Origin: an uncultured Eubacteriales bacterium
GTDB taxonomy: Bacteria > Bacillota > Clostridia > Oscillospirales > Acutalibacteraceae
Direction of reading: 5' to 3'
DNA length: 54,577 nt
NCBI GenBank assembly: GCA_900318495.1
Contig: ONLA01000003.1
Coordinates: 1 to 54,577 of the forward strand
A program made the position numbers and the translations under genes. Shown piece by piece: positions 36,520-44,779 of this stretch (its first letter is position 1; each line of letters starts with the position of its first letter). The notes beneath the pieces are model-generated. The model did not search any database. It was not told the origin of the DNA and saw only the letters and a list, made by a program, of their open reading frames with translations.

Positions 36520-37578
36520 TTAAAGGCTTTCACACACCAAATCACCCATTTGTGAGCAGGTAACCTTGTTCATTCCGTCTTCGTAAATGTCCGGTGTTCT
36601 GTTGGTTTCAAGAACCTTTGCCACCGCGGCTTCAATCGCAACCGCTGCCTCGGGCTGATTAAGCGAATAGCGCAGCATCATTGCCACCGACAAAATTGTG
36701 GCGAGAGGATTTGCGATTCCTTTGCCTGCGATGTCGGGAGCTGAACCGTGGATAGGCTCGTAAAGTCCGAGCTTGCCGCCCGAAAGGCTTGCCGATGCGA
36801 GCATTCCGATTGAACCGGCAATCATTGAAGCCTCGTCTGACAAAATGTCGCCGAAGATGTTTGAGGTAACAATAACGTCGAACTGCTTGGGATTGCGCAC
36901 AAGCTGCATTGCGCAGTTGTCAACATACATATGGTTAAGCTCGACCTCGGGGTAATCCCTGCTTACCTCGATAACGGTTTTTCTCCACAAACGCGAGGAT
37001 TCAAGAACATTCGCCTTGTCAACGCTTGTGAGCTTTTTGTTTCTTTTCATAGCCATATCAAAAGCAACGCGCGCGATGCGCTCAATCTCAGCCACCGAAT
37101 ATTTTTCGGTATCCCACGCCGCGTCGTCTGATTTTCCGCGTTCGCCGAAGTAAATTCCGCCTGTAAGCTCACGAACAATCATAATGTCCATATTGTCGCC
37201 GATAATCTCATCCTTAATGGGAGAAGCGCTTTTAAGCGGTCCGAAGATAACCGATGGACGGAGGTTAGCGAAAAGTCCCAGCGCTCCGCGGATTCCCAAA
37301 AGACCTGCCTCGGGACGGTTATTGCCGGGCTGGTTGTCCCACTTAGGGCCGCCTACCGCGCCCAAAATAACGCTGTCGCTCGCCTTGCACTTGGCTACTG
37401 TTTCGTCCGGAAGCGGAACTCCCGTGGCGTCAATGGCGCAGCCGCCGAGCAAAGCCTCGTCATATTCAACCGTAAAGTTGAATTTTTCGGCGGTTTTATC
37501 AAGAACCTTAACCGCCTGGTCAACGATTTCGGGGCCGATTCCGTCGCCCTTTAAAAGTGTAATTTTGTAATCTGCCAT
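36520..37578 (-). CDS. leuB: 3-isopropylmalate dehydrogenase
   Basis: Third step of leucine synthesis, NAD-dependent. 352 residues. It shows [17 protein letters not shown], the [11 protein letters not shown] loop, [16 protein letters not shown], and [18 protein letters not shown]. The leucine-pathway NAD-binding signature favours LeuB over isocitrate dehydrogenase. leuA, leuC and leuD are not adjacent, which is unusual. It is 25 bases after a histidine-phosphatase gene and 11 before the PHP gene. Confidence 0.95.
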   Translation of the reverse strand: MADYKITLLKGDGIGPEIVDQAVKVLDKTAEKFNFTVEYDEALLGGCAIDATGVPLPDETVAKCKASDSVILGAVGGPKWDNQPGNNRPEAGLLGIRGALGLFANLRPSVIFGPLKSASPIKDEIIGDNMDIMIVRELTGGIYFGERGKSDDAAWDTEKYSVAEIERIARVAFDMAMKRNKKLTSVDKANVLESSRLWRKTVIEVSRDYPEVELNHMYVDNCAMQLVRNPKQFDVIVTSNIFGDILSDEASMIAGSIGMLASASLSGGKLGLYEPIHGSAPDIAGKGIANPLATILSVAMMLRYSLNQPEAAVAIEAAVAKVLETNRTPDIYEDGMNKVTCSQMGDLVCESL

Positions 37579-37603
37579 AATATTTACATCCTTTCAGAAC
37601 AAT

Positions 37604-38230
37604 TTACTCAGTTTCCTTCGGCTGAGGAATTTGCGCGAATACCTCGCACACCTTGCCGCGCTGCCACAGCATCGGAGTAACGCGCACGGAATAACCGAAG
37701 CCGTTGTCCATAGTCCATTCGAACGGCTTTGCCTGAGGAAGGCCGTAAACCGCGAGTAAAGTCATAATTACTCCGCCGTGGGTTATGATTATGCTTTCGG
37801 TCGTGCCTGTTTTCATAAGACCTTCAACAATGCTTTCGAACATACGGCAAATCCGCCGCACAAAATCGGCGTTGCTTTCGCCGCGCGGAGGCTTAACCGT
37901 GTTGTCGCCGGCAAGCCATTTTTGAAAATCGGCGTCATCCTTTAATTCGTCGGCTGTTTTGCCCTCCCATTCGCCGAAGCTGCACTCGCTAAGATTCGCG
38001 ATAACAAGCGGCTTTAAATCCGGGTACAAAATACGCGCGGTTTGCGTGCACCTTTTAAGCGGACTTGTAAACAGCGCCGAGCCGCCGGGATAATCACATT
38101 CAAAGTCAAGCCTTTTAAGCGCAAGTTTTCCTTTGTCGGAAAGCGACGGGTCGGTTGTGCCGATGTATTTTCCGGATAGGGTTTCGTCGATTGCGCCGTG
38201 GCGGATAAAGTGGATAACGTAAGATTTCAT
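37604..38230 (-). CDS. Histidine phosphatase family protein
   Basis: 208 residues. The catalytic RHG occurs in FIRHGAIDETLSGKYIG, the second catalytic His in IIITHGGVIMTL, and the acid/Arg pocket in CSFGEWEGKTADEL. The overall pattern is CobC/phosphoglycerate-mutase-like. The substrate is not determinable, and no cobalamin genes are adjacent to support alpha-ribazole phosphatase. It is the first gene of the run to 35340. Confidence 0.9.
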   Translation of the reverse strand: MKSYVIHFIRHGAIDETLSGKYIGTTDPSLSDKGKLALKRLDFECDYPGGSALFTSPLKRCTQTARILYPDLKPLVIANLSECSFGEWEGKTADELKDDADFQKWLAGDNTVKPPRGESNADFVRRICRMFESIVEGLMKTGTTESIIITHGGVIMTLLAVYGLPQAKPFEWTMDNGFGYSVRVTPMLWQRGKVCEVFAQIPQPKETE

Positions 38231-38248
38231 AAAAACTCCGTGTTGTGG

Positions 38249-38277
38249 TTTACAAATGGTTATTTTTATATTATACT
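38249..38277 (+). promoter_or_regulatory. Promoter of the XRE regulator
   Basis: TTTACA (38249-38254), 17-base spacer, TATACT (38272-38277), with the -10 inside the palindrome. Confidence 0.6.
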
Positions 38278-38313
38278 AATAGTATAATATAATTTTATAA
38301 TTACATTATACTA
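38266..38313. promoter_or_regulatory. 27-bp palindromic operator plus extra half-site
   Basis: Arms of 13 bp (38266-38278 and 38280-38292) around a single central base form a perfect palindrome built from TTATACTA. A third TTATACTA lies at 38306-38313. It probably binds the adjacent XRE protein. Confidence 0.65.
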
Positions 38314-38337
38314 TTAATTTAACCGAGGTGTCAAGTT

Positions 38338-39000
38338 ATGAACAATGATTTTCCCAGAATAATCACATTTTTACGCAAGGAACGCGGACTCAGCCAAAAA
38401 CAGGCGGCGGCGGATTTGGGAATTTCGCAGGCGCTTTTGTCGCATTACGAAAAAGGAATAAGGGAATGCGGACTGGACTTTTTAATTAAAACGGCGGAGT
38501 ATTACGACGTAACCACCGATTATTTGCTCGGCAGAACCCTGCAGAGGACAAACACTCCCTCGCCTGCCGCTGAAACGGACAGCGATGACGGCGGCGGAAA
38601 AATAAGCGGAAGTATGATTAACCAAATTAACCGCAAGGTGATTTCCAACTCGTGTTCGGTTGTTTATGACCTGCTTGCCCAGATTGGAAGCAAAAGACTT
38701 ACCAACGCCGTAAGCAACTATCTTATGTGCTCGGTTTACGAAACGTTCAGACTTATTTACAGCTCGGAAAAGTCAAATTCCCAAACTCTTTTTTCGCTCG
38801 ACAAAAGCAAGTACAAATTTGCCGCGTCGGCGTCAATGGCGCTTGACCTTATGCTTGCCGAGGACATTATCGTTGAGGAAAAAATCGCGCTTGCGCTGTC
38901 TCCCGATATTTTGTCGGGCTACTTTGACAAAAACGCTTCGTCACTGTTCAGCCTGATACAGTTTTCCGAGAGAAACATAAGAAGCTCAATTAAAAAATAA
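38338..39000 (+). CDS. XRE-family helix-turn-helix regulator
   Basis: 220 residues. The N-terminal Cro/C1-type HTH reads FLRKERGLSQKQAAADLGIS with QALLSHYEKGIRE, followed by YYDVTTDYLLGR. A Ser/Gly linker and a C-terminal domain of about 130 residues follow. That domain is helical and has no recognised family. It is divergent from the histidine-phosphatase operon, with a strong palindrome over its promoter, so it probably represses itself and perhaps the divergent genes. Confidence 0.9.
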   Translation: MNNDFPRIITFLRKERGLSQKQAAADLGISQALLSHYEKGIRECGLDFLIKTAEYYDVTTDYLLGRTLQRTNTPSPAAETDSDDGGGKISGSMINQINRKVISNSCSVVYDLLAQIGSKRLTNAVSNYLMCSVYETFRLIYSSEKSNSQTLFSLDKSKYKFAASASMALDLMLAEDIIVEEKIALALSPDILSGYFDKNASSLFSLIQFSERNIRSSIKK

Positions 39001-39013
39001 TTCTTTATTCGCA

Positions 39014-39041
39014 AAAAGGTTCGGCAAATACCGAACCTTTT
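39014..39041. terminator. Terminator after the XRE regulator
   Basis: AAAAGGTTCGG-CAAATA-CCGAACCTTTT, a perfect 11-bp stem with A- and T-tracts on its sides, usable on both strands. Confidence 0.88.
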
Positions 39042-39046
39042 GATTA

Positions 39047-39122
39047 TTGCCCTGCAAGGACGACAACGCAGCATTGCGGAAAACAGACCGCAAAGATTGT
39101 CTGCTTTTTATCAGGTATTAAT
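39047..39122. repeat. Family B dispersed repeat, copy 3 (partial)
   Basis: Read on the minus strand it matches copy 2 (51487 onward) closely through AATACCTGATAAAAAG, CAATCTTTGCGGTCTG, TTTTCCGCAATGCTGCG and TTGTCGTCCTTGCAGGGC. It stops inside the hairpin part. It lies between a terminator and the end of the next convergent gene. Confidence 0.8.
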
Positions 39123-39128
39123 TATTCA

Positions 39129-40385
39129 TTATTTACCCTGAATCACCTTGTTCGCGGCAAGCATAATACCGAGCTTGCCTGCGTGGAAGTTCAGTCCTCC
39201 CTGAAGCCAAACCGCGTAGGGCTCGCGCAGAGGGGCGTCGGCTGAAAGCTCGATAGACGAGCCAAGCGTGAACGCTCCTGCCGCCATAATAACCTGACTT
39301 TCATAACCGGGCATATCGGACGGAACAGGCTCAACGAAGCTGTCCACAGCCGAGCCGCTTTGAACGCCGGCGCAAAAACGGACAAGGCTTTCACGGTCGC
39401 CGAGCATAATAAGCTGGATTATGTCACCCCTGTTTTCGCTGTATTTCGGGGAGGTTTCGTAACCTAAAATTTCAAACAGCGCGGAAGCGAAAACAGCGGT
39501 TTTCATCGCTTCTCCCGTAACGTGCGGAGCGTGGTAAGCGCCCATAAAAAGCTCGCGCGAGGTGTTTAGCGTCGCGCCGATTTCCTTTCCCGTGCCGGGA
39601 GTTGTAAGGCGGTACGAGCACATCTCGACCAAATCCGAACGTCCCGCGATGTAGCCGCCGGTTGGAGCGATTCCGCCGCCGGGATTCTTTATCAGCGAGC
39701 CTGCCATAACGTCAACGCCGACAGCAAGCGGCTCTACCGTTTCGGTGAACTCGCCGTAGCAGTTGTCGAGCATAATAATTGACGCCGGCGAAGCCGCCTT
39801 TGATATATCGCAGATTTTCTTAATCTCGCGGTAAGTAAGCGTCGGGCGCGTGCTGTATCCGCGCGAACGCTGAATATACACCATTTTGGGCTTCTTTTCT
39901 TCAATATCCTTTTTTATCTGCTCATAATCGGGAGTACCGCCGGCGGTAAGTCCGGTTATTTCAAAATTGATTCCGAAGTCTTTTAAAGAGCCGGGATAAT
40001 TTCCTTCCAAACCGATTGCAGAACGGATTGTGTCGTAAGGCATACCCGTGACGCAAAGCGCGGTGTCGCCCGGGCGCAGAATTCCGAAAAGCGCGACCGT
40101 GAGCGCGTGTGTTCCGCTCACGAAGTTATGACGTACAAGCGCGTCCTCGGCGTCAAAGGCAAAGGCGTACACCCTGTCGAGCGCGTCTCTGCCGAAATCG
40201 TCGTAGCCGTAACCCGTTGAGCCGCAAAAATAGCTTTCGCGCACGCCGGCTTTCTGAAACGCCTTTATCATTTTGGTTTGGTGATACTCCTGTATCCGCT
40301 CAATTTCTTTAAGCTTGCCGGAGCACAGCCCCATTGCCCTTCGCGACGCTTCGGCAACGCGCGGATCTATATCAAAAAAATTCAA
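39129..40385 (-). CDS. Methionine gamma-lyase family / aluminium resistance protein (YnbB-like)
   Basis: 418 residues, fold-type I PLP enzyme. The family-specific N-terminus (VAEASRRAMGLCSGKLKEIE) and GSTGYGYDDFGRDALD are present. NFVSGTHALTVALFG, MLDNCYGEFTE and the PLP Lys233 in GSLIKNPGGGIAPTGGY are intact. The YnbB group is annotated as aluminium resistance by old genetics, and the natural substrate is unproven. It is the terminal gene of a run with a GNAT gene 12 bases upstream. Confidence 0.9.
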   Translation of the reverse strand: MNFFDIDPRVAEASRRAMGLCSGKLKEIERIQEYHQTKMIKAFQKAGVRESYFCGSTGYGYDDFGRDALDRVYAFAFDAEDALVRHNFVSGTHALTVALFGILRPGDTALCVTGMPYDTIRSAIGLEGNYPGSLKDFGINFEITGLTAGGTPDYEQIKKDIEEKKPKMVYIQRSRGYSTRPTLTYREIKKICDISKAASPASIIMLDNCYGEFTETVEPLAVGVDVMAGSLIKNPGGGIAPTGGYIAGRSDLVEMCSYRLTTPGTGKEIGATLNTSRELFMGAYHAPHVTGEAMKTAVFASALFEILGYETSPKYSENRGDIIQLIMLGDRESLVRFCAGVQSGSAVDSFVEPVPSDMPGYESQVIMAAGAFTLGSSIELSADAPLREPYAVWLQGGLNFHAGKLGIMLAANKVIQGK

Positions 40386-40397
40386 ATTAACTCACCT

Positions 40398-41168
40398 TTA
40401 GTTATAGTATTCGCTCCAGCTTCCGTATTCCGCAAAGCCGAGCTTGTCATAAAACCTTTCGTTAGCGTTCTTGGCGCGGTGTATATACACGGTCTTGCCG
40501 TCGGCGATAATTCGGTTGCTTATGTATTTTACAACCGCGGAGCCGTAACCGTTTTTGCGGTATTCGGGATCGCAGGCAACCGCGCCCAAAACCGCGCCTT
40601 CCCTGCTTTCGGCGACGGTCATCGCCACCGCGACAAGGCGTTTACGCACGCGCACGCCGTACATACGCATCGTATTGTGCCTGAGCTTGTGGTTTACATC
40701 AACGTAAAAATCCTCAAAGCAGGGCGGTTTAAAATTTCTGTCGGCACAGCGCACAATAAGGTAATATGCCTCGCGGATTCCGGGTTCTTCGATTATATAA
40801 TTCCCGTCAGGCTCGCCGGACGCTTCTGAAAGACTCATTATAACGCCTGTTTTGGGCTTTTTGCCGAAAAAGTCAAGCGGATATTTTCCGTCGCAGATTA
40901 TCCCCGACGCGCCCGAAACACGCATAAAAGCCGAAACCTCCTCGAGGTCGCTTAAATCAGTAAGATACAGCACAAAGACCGAACCGTTGCGCGCGATTGC
41001 GCCGGTGTAGCGCAGAGAATGATCCATAATGAGCCAGTAATCGACAAACGCGAGTCCGGGCTTATAGCTCTTATACATTGATATTATCCGGCAGGCAAAT
41101 GGATTGTCCGCCGACATCTGATTAATTGAACCGAGAAAATCGGTTGTCGCGTCAACCGAGATAATCAT
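40398..41168 (-). CDS. GNAT-family N-acetyltransferase
   Basis: About 256 residues. An N-terminal half of unknown type precedes a C-terminal GNAT domain with GAVACDPEYRKNGYGSAVVK, whose R-x-x-G-x-G motif binds acetyl-CoA, and IHRAKNANERFYDKLGFAEY. The substrate is unknown. The ATG at 41168 lies inside the end of the upstream peptidase gene, after GGAAGGA. A TTG at 41189 would add 7 residues. It is probably co-transcribed with the M42 peptidases. Confidence 0.85.
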   Translation of the reverse strand: MIISVDATTDFLGSINQMSADNPFACRIISMYKSYKPGLAFVDYWLIMDHSLRYTGAIARNGSVFVLYLTDLSDLEEVSAFMRVSGASGIICDGKYPLDFFGKKPKTGVIMSLSEASGEPDGNYIIEEPGIREAYYLIVRCADRNFKPPCFEDFYVDVNHKLRHNTMRMYGVRVRKRLVAVAMTVAESREGAVLGAVACDPEYRKNGYGSAVVKYISNRIIADGKTVYIHRAKNANERFYDKLGFAEYGSWSEYYN

Positions 41169-42198
41169 CGCAAAGCCGTCCTTCCGCAATCAGTTGAGTA
41201 AGCTCCTTTACAAGAGCGAAAACGCTTTCGCAATCGTCCTTTGAGGCAACACAGCTCGGCGCGTGAAGATAACGGCAGGCAAGCGACACCGCCAGGGTGC
41301 GCACACCCGAACGGCTTTTGTGAATCGCGCCGGCGTCGTTTCCGCCGGCAACGGCACGCTTGTACTGTGCCTTTATTCCTGTTTTTTCAGCCGTTTCAAA
41401 GGCGAGCTCAACCATACGCTTATCATAGCGCGTGCGTCTGTCCATAACCGAGATAACAGCGCCCGCGCCGAGGCTGCACACCTGCTTTGTTTCGTCAATT
41501 TCGGGAATGTCGGCGGCTGTTGTGGTTTCAACCACCAGCGCGAATTCCGGATTAAGCGTATACGCCGCGGCCGCGGCGCCGTTAAGTCCGATTTCCTCCT
41601 GAACCACAAAGGCAAAATCGGCGTCGTATTCCAAATTGCTCTTGATAAGCTCAATTAACACAAGACATCCGAAACGGTCATCAATGGCCTTTGACTGAAT
41701 CATTCTGCCGTTTTGGGTGAATTCGGAATCAAAGTAAACGCTGTCGCCGTAGCTTACGTGTTTAAGCGCTTCTTCCTTGGAAGCCGCGCCGATATCAATA
41801 TACATTTCGGAGTATTCGGGCACAGCGGTGCTTTCGTCGCCCTTTGTAAGGTGGATTGGCTTTAAGCCCACAACTCCGTTAACCCTTCCGCCGACAACAA
41901 CGTTTTTGCCGTAAATAACGCGGCGGTCTATTCCCCCCACCTCGTCAAATTTCAGATAGCCTTCCGGGGTAATATCTATAATCATCAAGCCTACCTCGTC
42001 CATATGGGCGGAAAGCATAAGCTTTGATTTTGCGCGGTTTTTTCCGCGCTTGTGAACAAGTATGCTGCCGATCGGATCGATTATTATTTCGTCCGCGTAC
42101 GGGCGGATTTCATCAAGAATAATATTCCTTACGTTTTCCTCGTCGCCCGAAACCGAGTTCGCGCGGCACAGTCTTTCAAGTAATTTGTAATCAATCAT
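41152..42198 (-). CDS. M42-family aminopeptidase (second of tandem pair)
   Basis: About 348 residues. The di-metal site appears as SAHMDEVGLMI, QSKAIDDRFGCLVLIEL, the catalytic Glu pair in VVQEEIGLNGAAAAAY, and AGGNDAGAIHKSRSG. These are TET-type or glutamyl-aminopeptidase/cellulase-M-like enzymes that trim peptides in the cytosol. The start at 42198 follows GGAGGTG and overlaps the upstream peptidase stop by 8 bases. It shares only moderate similarity with that neighbour, so the pair is not a recent duplication. Confidence 0.93.
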   Translation of the reverse strand: MIDYKLLERLCRANSVSGDEENVRNIILDEIRPYADEIIIDPIGSILVHKRGKNRAKSKLMLSAHMDEVGLMIIDITPEGYLKFDEVGGIDRRVIYGKNVVVGGRVNGVVGLKPIHLTKGDESTAVPEYSEMYIDIGAASKEEALKHVSYGDSVYFDSEFTQNGRMIQSKAIDDRFGCLVLIELIKSNLEYDADFAFVVQEEIGLNGAAAAAYTLNPEFALVVETTTAADIPEIDETKQVCSLGAGAVISVMDRRTRYDKRMVELAFETAEKTGIKAQYKRAVAGGNDAGAIHKSRSGVRTLAVSLACRYLHAPSCVASKDDCESVFALVKELTQLIAEGRLCDDYLG

Positions 42199-43216
42199 CA
42201 AAAGCACCTCCGCACATAATGTAATCAGCCAGAAGCGCCGCTGTTGACTCAACATCGCCGAGAGAGACAACCTCGGCGGCGGTGTGCATATACCGCTGAG
42301 GGATTGAAACCATCGCGGTTTTTACCCCTCCGCGTGAAATCGCGATATGGTCGGCGTTTGTACCTGTTTTGCCTGAAATTGGCTCGAGCTGGTATTTTCT
42401 TCCGTCAGACTCACAGATTGAAATAAGCTTGCCGGTCATTTTTTTGTTGAGTATGGGAGAAATGCCGATCATCGGTCCGCCGTCAAGCTCAATTTTTGAA
42501 TACTGTCCGCTGACGTCGGGCTGGGAAGCGAAGCTTACATCAACCGCGATCGCTTCATCGGCGTTAACCTTGTACGCGCCTGTTACAGCGCCCGAGCCGA
42601 AGGTTTCCTCCTGAGAGGAAAGCAGAATTACAACCCTGTAAGGAACATCCCAATCCTTAATAAGCTCTGCGGCTTTTATCAGCGCGGCAACCGAACAGCG
42701 GTTATCAAGCGCGGGAGAAGTCATACGGCTGCCCAAAAGCATACGCGGCTTTGACACAAAGCTTAAAACGTCGCCGGGCTTTATGTACCGCTTAACCTCG
42801 TCCCCGGTCATACCGAAGTCCGCCCACACCTTTGAAATCGGCTCCGCTTTATCTTCACTGCCGCTTGAAAGGTGCGGAGGCAGGCAGCAAACCGTGCCCG
42901 TTAACTTGCCGTCCTGTGTGGTGATACGCGCGTTTTGCAGCACGCGGACGTCGATTCCGCCGCACTTATCCACCTTAACGAAGCCTTCGCTGTTTATGTC
43001 CGTAACGATAAAACCGATGCGGTCGATGTGGGCGTCAAGCAAAATAGTTTTGCCGGCGGCAGCGTTACCGAGCTCCGCGTACAGGTTGCCGTTTGAATCC
43101 TCAGTAACCTCCGCGTACGGCTCAAGCAGCTTCTTTGCCGCGGCAAGCGCGGGTTCTTCGCAGCCGGAAACTCCGCAGGCACGGCAAAGCTCAAAAATCA
43201 TTTCCTTAATATCCAT
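42191..43216 (-). CDS. M42-family aminopeptidase (first of tandem pair)
   Basis: 341 residues. It shows DAHIDRIGFIV, SPALDNRCSVAALIKAAELI, the catalytic SSQEETFGSGAVTGAY and KTGTNADHIAISRGG, all matching the M42 metallopeptidase core. It lies 7 bases after murD. Tandem M42 genes with different specificities are known elsewhere and may form mixed or separate dodecamers; that point is inference. Confidence 0.92.
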   Translation of the reverse strand: MDIKEMIFELCRACGVSGCEEPALAAAKKLLEPYAEVTEDSNGNLYAELGNAAAGKTILLDAHIDRIGFIVTDINSEGFVKVDKCGGIDVRVLQNARITTQDGKLTGTVCCLPPHLSSGSEDKAEPISKVWADFGMTGDEVKRYIKPGDVLSFVSKPRMLLGSRMTSPALDNRCSVAALIKAAELIKDWDVPYRVVILLSSQEETFGSGAVTGAYKVNADEAIAVDVSFASQPDVSGQYSKIELDGGPMIGISPILNKKMTGKLISICESDGRKYQLEPISGKTGTNADHIAISRGGVKTAMVSIPQRYMHTAAEVVSLGDVESTAALLADYIMCGGAFDD

Positions 43217-43223
43217 ATTTTTC

Positions 43224-44615
43224 TCACTTCAGTCCGTTAACAATTGACTTAAAGTGGTTACCTCTTTCCTCAAAATTCCTGTAGAGTCCAAAGCTCGCGC
43301 TGGCAGGCGAAAGCGAAACAATATCGCCCTCGGCTGTGTTTTCAACCGCCGCCGCGACGGCTTCCTCCATATTGCTCACGTTAATTATTTTGATTGAGTC
43401 CGCGTTATAATTTTCAGCGGCTTTTACCGCTGCCTCAATTTTCGGAGCGGTGTCGCCGAGAAGTATCAGCGTTTTCACCTTGTTGTTAATCACTGGGCCG
43501 AGCGGCTCATACGGAATGTGCTTGTCGTAGCCTCCGGCGATAACGGTAATTTTAAAATCGTACAGCGAAAGCGTGCCGAGCGCTGTTCTGGTAGGGCTTG
43601 AAGCGATTGAGTCGTTATAATATTTTACGCCGCGGTACTCCCTGACAAATTCGGCGCGGTGCGCTACTCCGCCGAACTCCCTTGCCACCTTGACAATGGA
43701 ATCGACGTCAACTATTCCCCACACCGCCGAAATAGCGGCAAGATAATTTTCCACGTTGTGCATACCGGGAATACGGATGTCGCTGATGTCCATAACCCCG
43801 GTTACTTTTCCGAAGTCGCTGTAGCAAATCGTCGTGCCGTCAAGATACGCGCCGTTGACGGGCTTTTCCTTTACGCTGAACTTGCAAAGCTGTCCGCGCG
43901 CGTCAGCCGAAAAGCTGTCGGCGATTTCGTTGTCAAGGTTGACAACAGTCTTTGAAAAAGCGTTTTGGTGAAGAACAATGTTCCTTTTGCTGTCAATATA
44001 CTCCTGCATATCCTTGTGGATATCAAGGTGGTTGGGAGCAAGATTGGTTACAACCGCGATGTCCGGGCTTTTGCGCATCGAGATAAGCTGGAAGCTTGAA
44101 AGCTCGACAACAGCGTAATCATCAGGCTTGATTTCTCCGATTTCCGGCAAAAGCGGTTTGCCGATGTTTCCGCCGAGATGAACGGTTTTTCCCGCCGCCT
44201 TTAAAAATTCGGAGATAATGGTTGTGGTGGTGGTTTTTCCGTCGGAGCCTGTTACGGCGATTGCGGTGCACGGGCAAAGGTCAAAGAAAACCTCCATTTC
44301 GGAAGTGAGAACCTTGCCTTCCTGTCTCAGCCTGACAAGCTCATCCTTATAAAACGGAGTTCCGGGGCTGCGGAAAACAATATCCGCGTCAATGTTTTTA
44401 AGATAATCGCCGCCGAGCAAAAGCTGAGCGCCGTATTCCTTTGCCTTTATTCCGTTTTCGCCCAAATCCTCAAAGCTTTTACGGTCGCAGGCAATAACCT
44501 GTGCTCCCTTGTCGGAAAACTGCTTTATAAGCGGCAGGTTGCTTGTTCCGATTCCGATAAAAGCAACGCGTTTGCCCTTTACGCTTTCAAAAAAGCGGTC
44601 AACAGAAATATTCAT
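43224..44615 (-). CDS. murD: UDP-N-acetylmuramoylalanine-D-glutamate ligase
   Basis: Adds D-Glu to UDP-MurNAc-L-Ala in peptidoglycan synthesis. About 463 residues. It has an N-terminal UDP-binding domain (VAFIGIGTSNLPLIKQF), the ATP loop TGSDGKTTTTTIIS, NLAPNHLDIHKDMQEY, the lysine-region HRAEFVREYRGVKYYNDS in part, and the C-terminal TVIAGGYDKHIPY. The frame opens 12 codons earlier, but GAGGGATTG precedes the ATG at 44615. It is isolated from other mur genes and heads the run with the M42 peptidases. Confidence 0.96.
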   Translation of the reverse strand: MNISVDRFFESVKGKRVAFIGIGTSNLPLIKQFSDKGAQVIACDRKSFEDLGENGIKAKEYGAQLLLGGDYLKNIDADIVFRSPGTPFYKDELVRLRQEGKVLTSEMEVFFDLCPCTAIAVTGSDGKTTTTTIISEFLKAAGKTVHLGGNIGKPLLPEIGEIKPDDYAVVELSSFQLISMRKSPDIAVVTNLAPNHLDIHKDMQEYIDSKRNIVLHQNAFSKTVVNLDNEIADSFSADARGQLCKFSVKEKPVNGAYLDGTTICYSDFGKVTGVMDISDIRIPGMHNVENYLAAISAVWGIVDVDSIVKVAREFGGVAHRAEFVREYRGVKYYNDSIASSPTRTALGTLSLYDFKITVIAGGYDKHIPYEPLGPVINNKVKTLILLGDTAPKIEAAVKAAENYNADSIKIINVSNMEEAVAAAVENTAEGDIVSLSPASASFGLYRNFEERGNHFKSIVNGLK

Positions 44616-44656
44616 AAACAATCCCTCTTTACAAAAAAAGTTTCCATACATAGTTT

Positions 44657-44685
44657 ATTATACTTTGTTTTTATTAAGAATTCAA
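44657..44685 (-). promoter_or_regulatory. Promoter of murD
   Basis: On the minus strand TTGAAT (44680-44685), 17-base spacer, TATAAT (44657-44662). Confidence 0.75.
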
Positions 44686-44710
44686 CCGTTTAAGTAAGAT
44701 TGCAATAATA

Positions 44711-44739
44711 TTGAAATATTTTTGCTTTGGTGGTATTAT
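44711..44739 (+). promoter_or_regulatory. Promoter of the MocR gene
   Basis: TTGAAA (44711-44716), 17-base spacer, TATTAT (44734-44739). It rules out the longer reading frame that would start at 44711. Confidence 0.75.
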
Positions 44740-44760
44740 TAAGGCAACACCGCACATTAT
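44739..44760. repeat. Family A repeat, half copy in the MocR leader
   Basis: TTAAGGCAACACCGCACA starts at the -10 of the MocR promoter. Only the left arm is present. Confidence 0.6.
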
Positions 44761-44779
44761 ACCAAAGGGGGGCGGCGGC

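Noticed and set aside
41152-43216. Recent duplication of the tandem M42 peptidases
   Set aside because: The two proteins share only family motifs and no long stretch of matching DNA, so they are old paralogues or separate acquisitions.
44711-44779. N-terminal 23-residue extension of the MocR protein
   Set aside because: The segment covers the -35 and -10 boxes and a repeat. The ribosome site points to the TTG at 44780.
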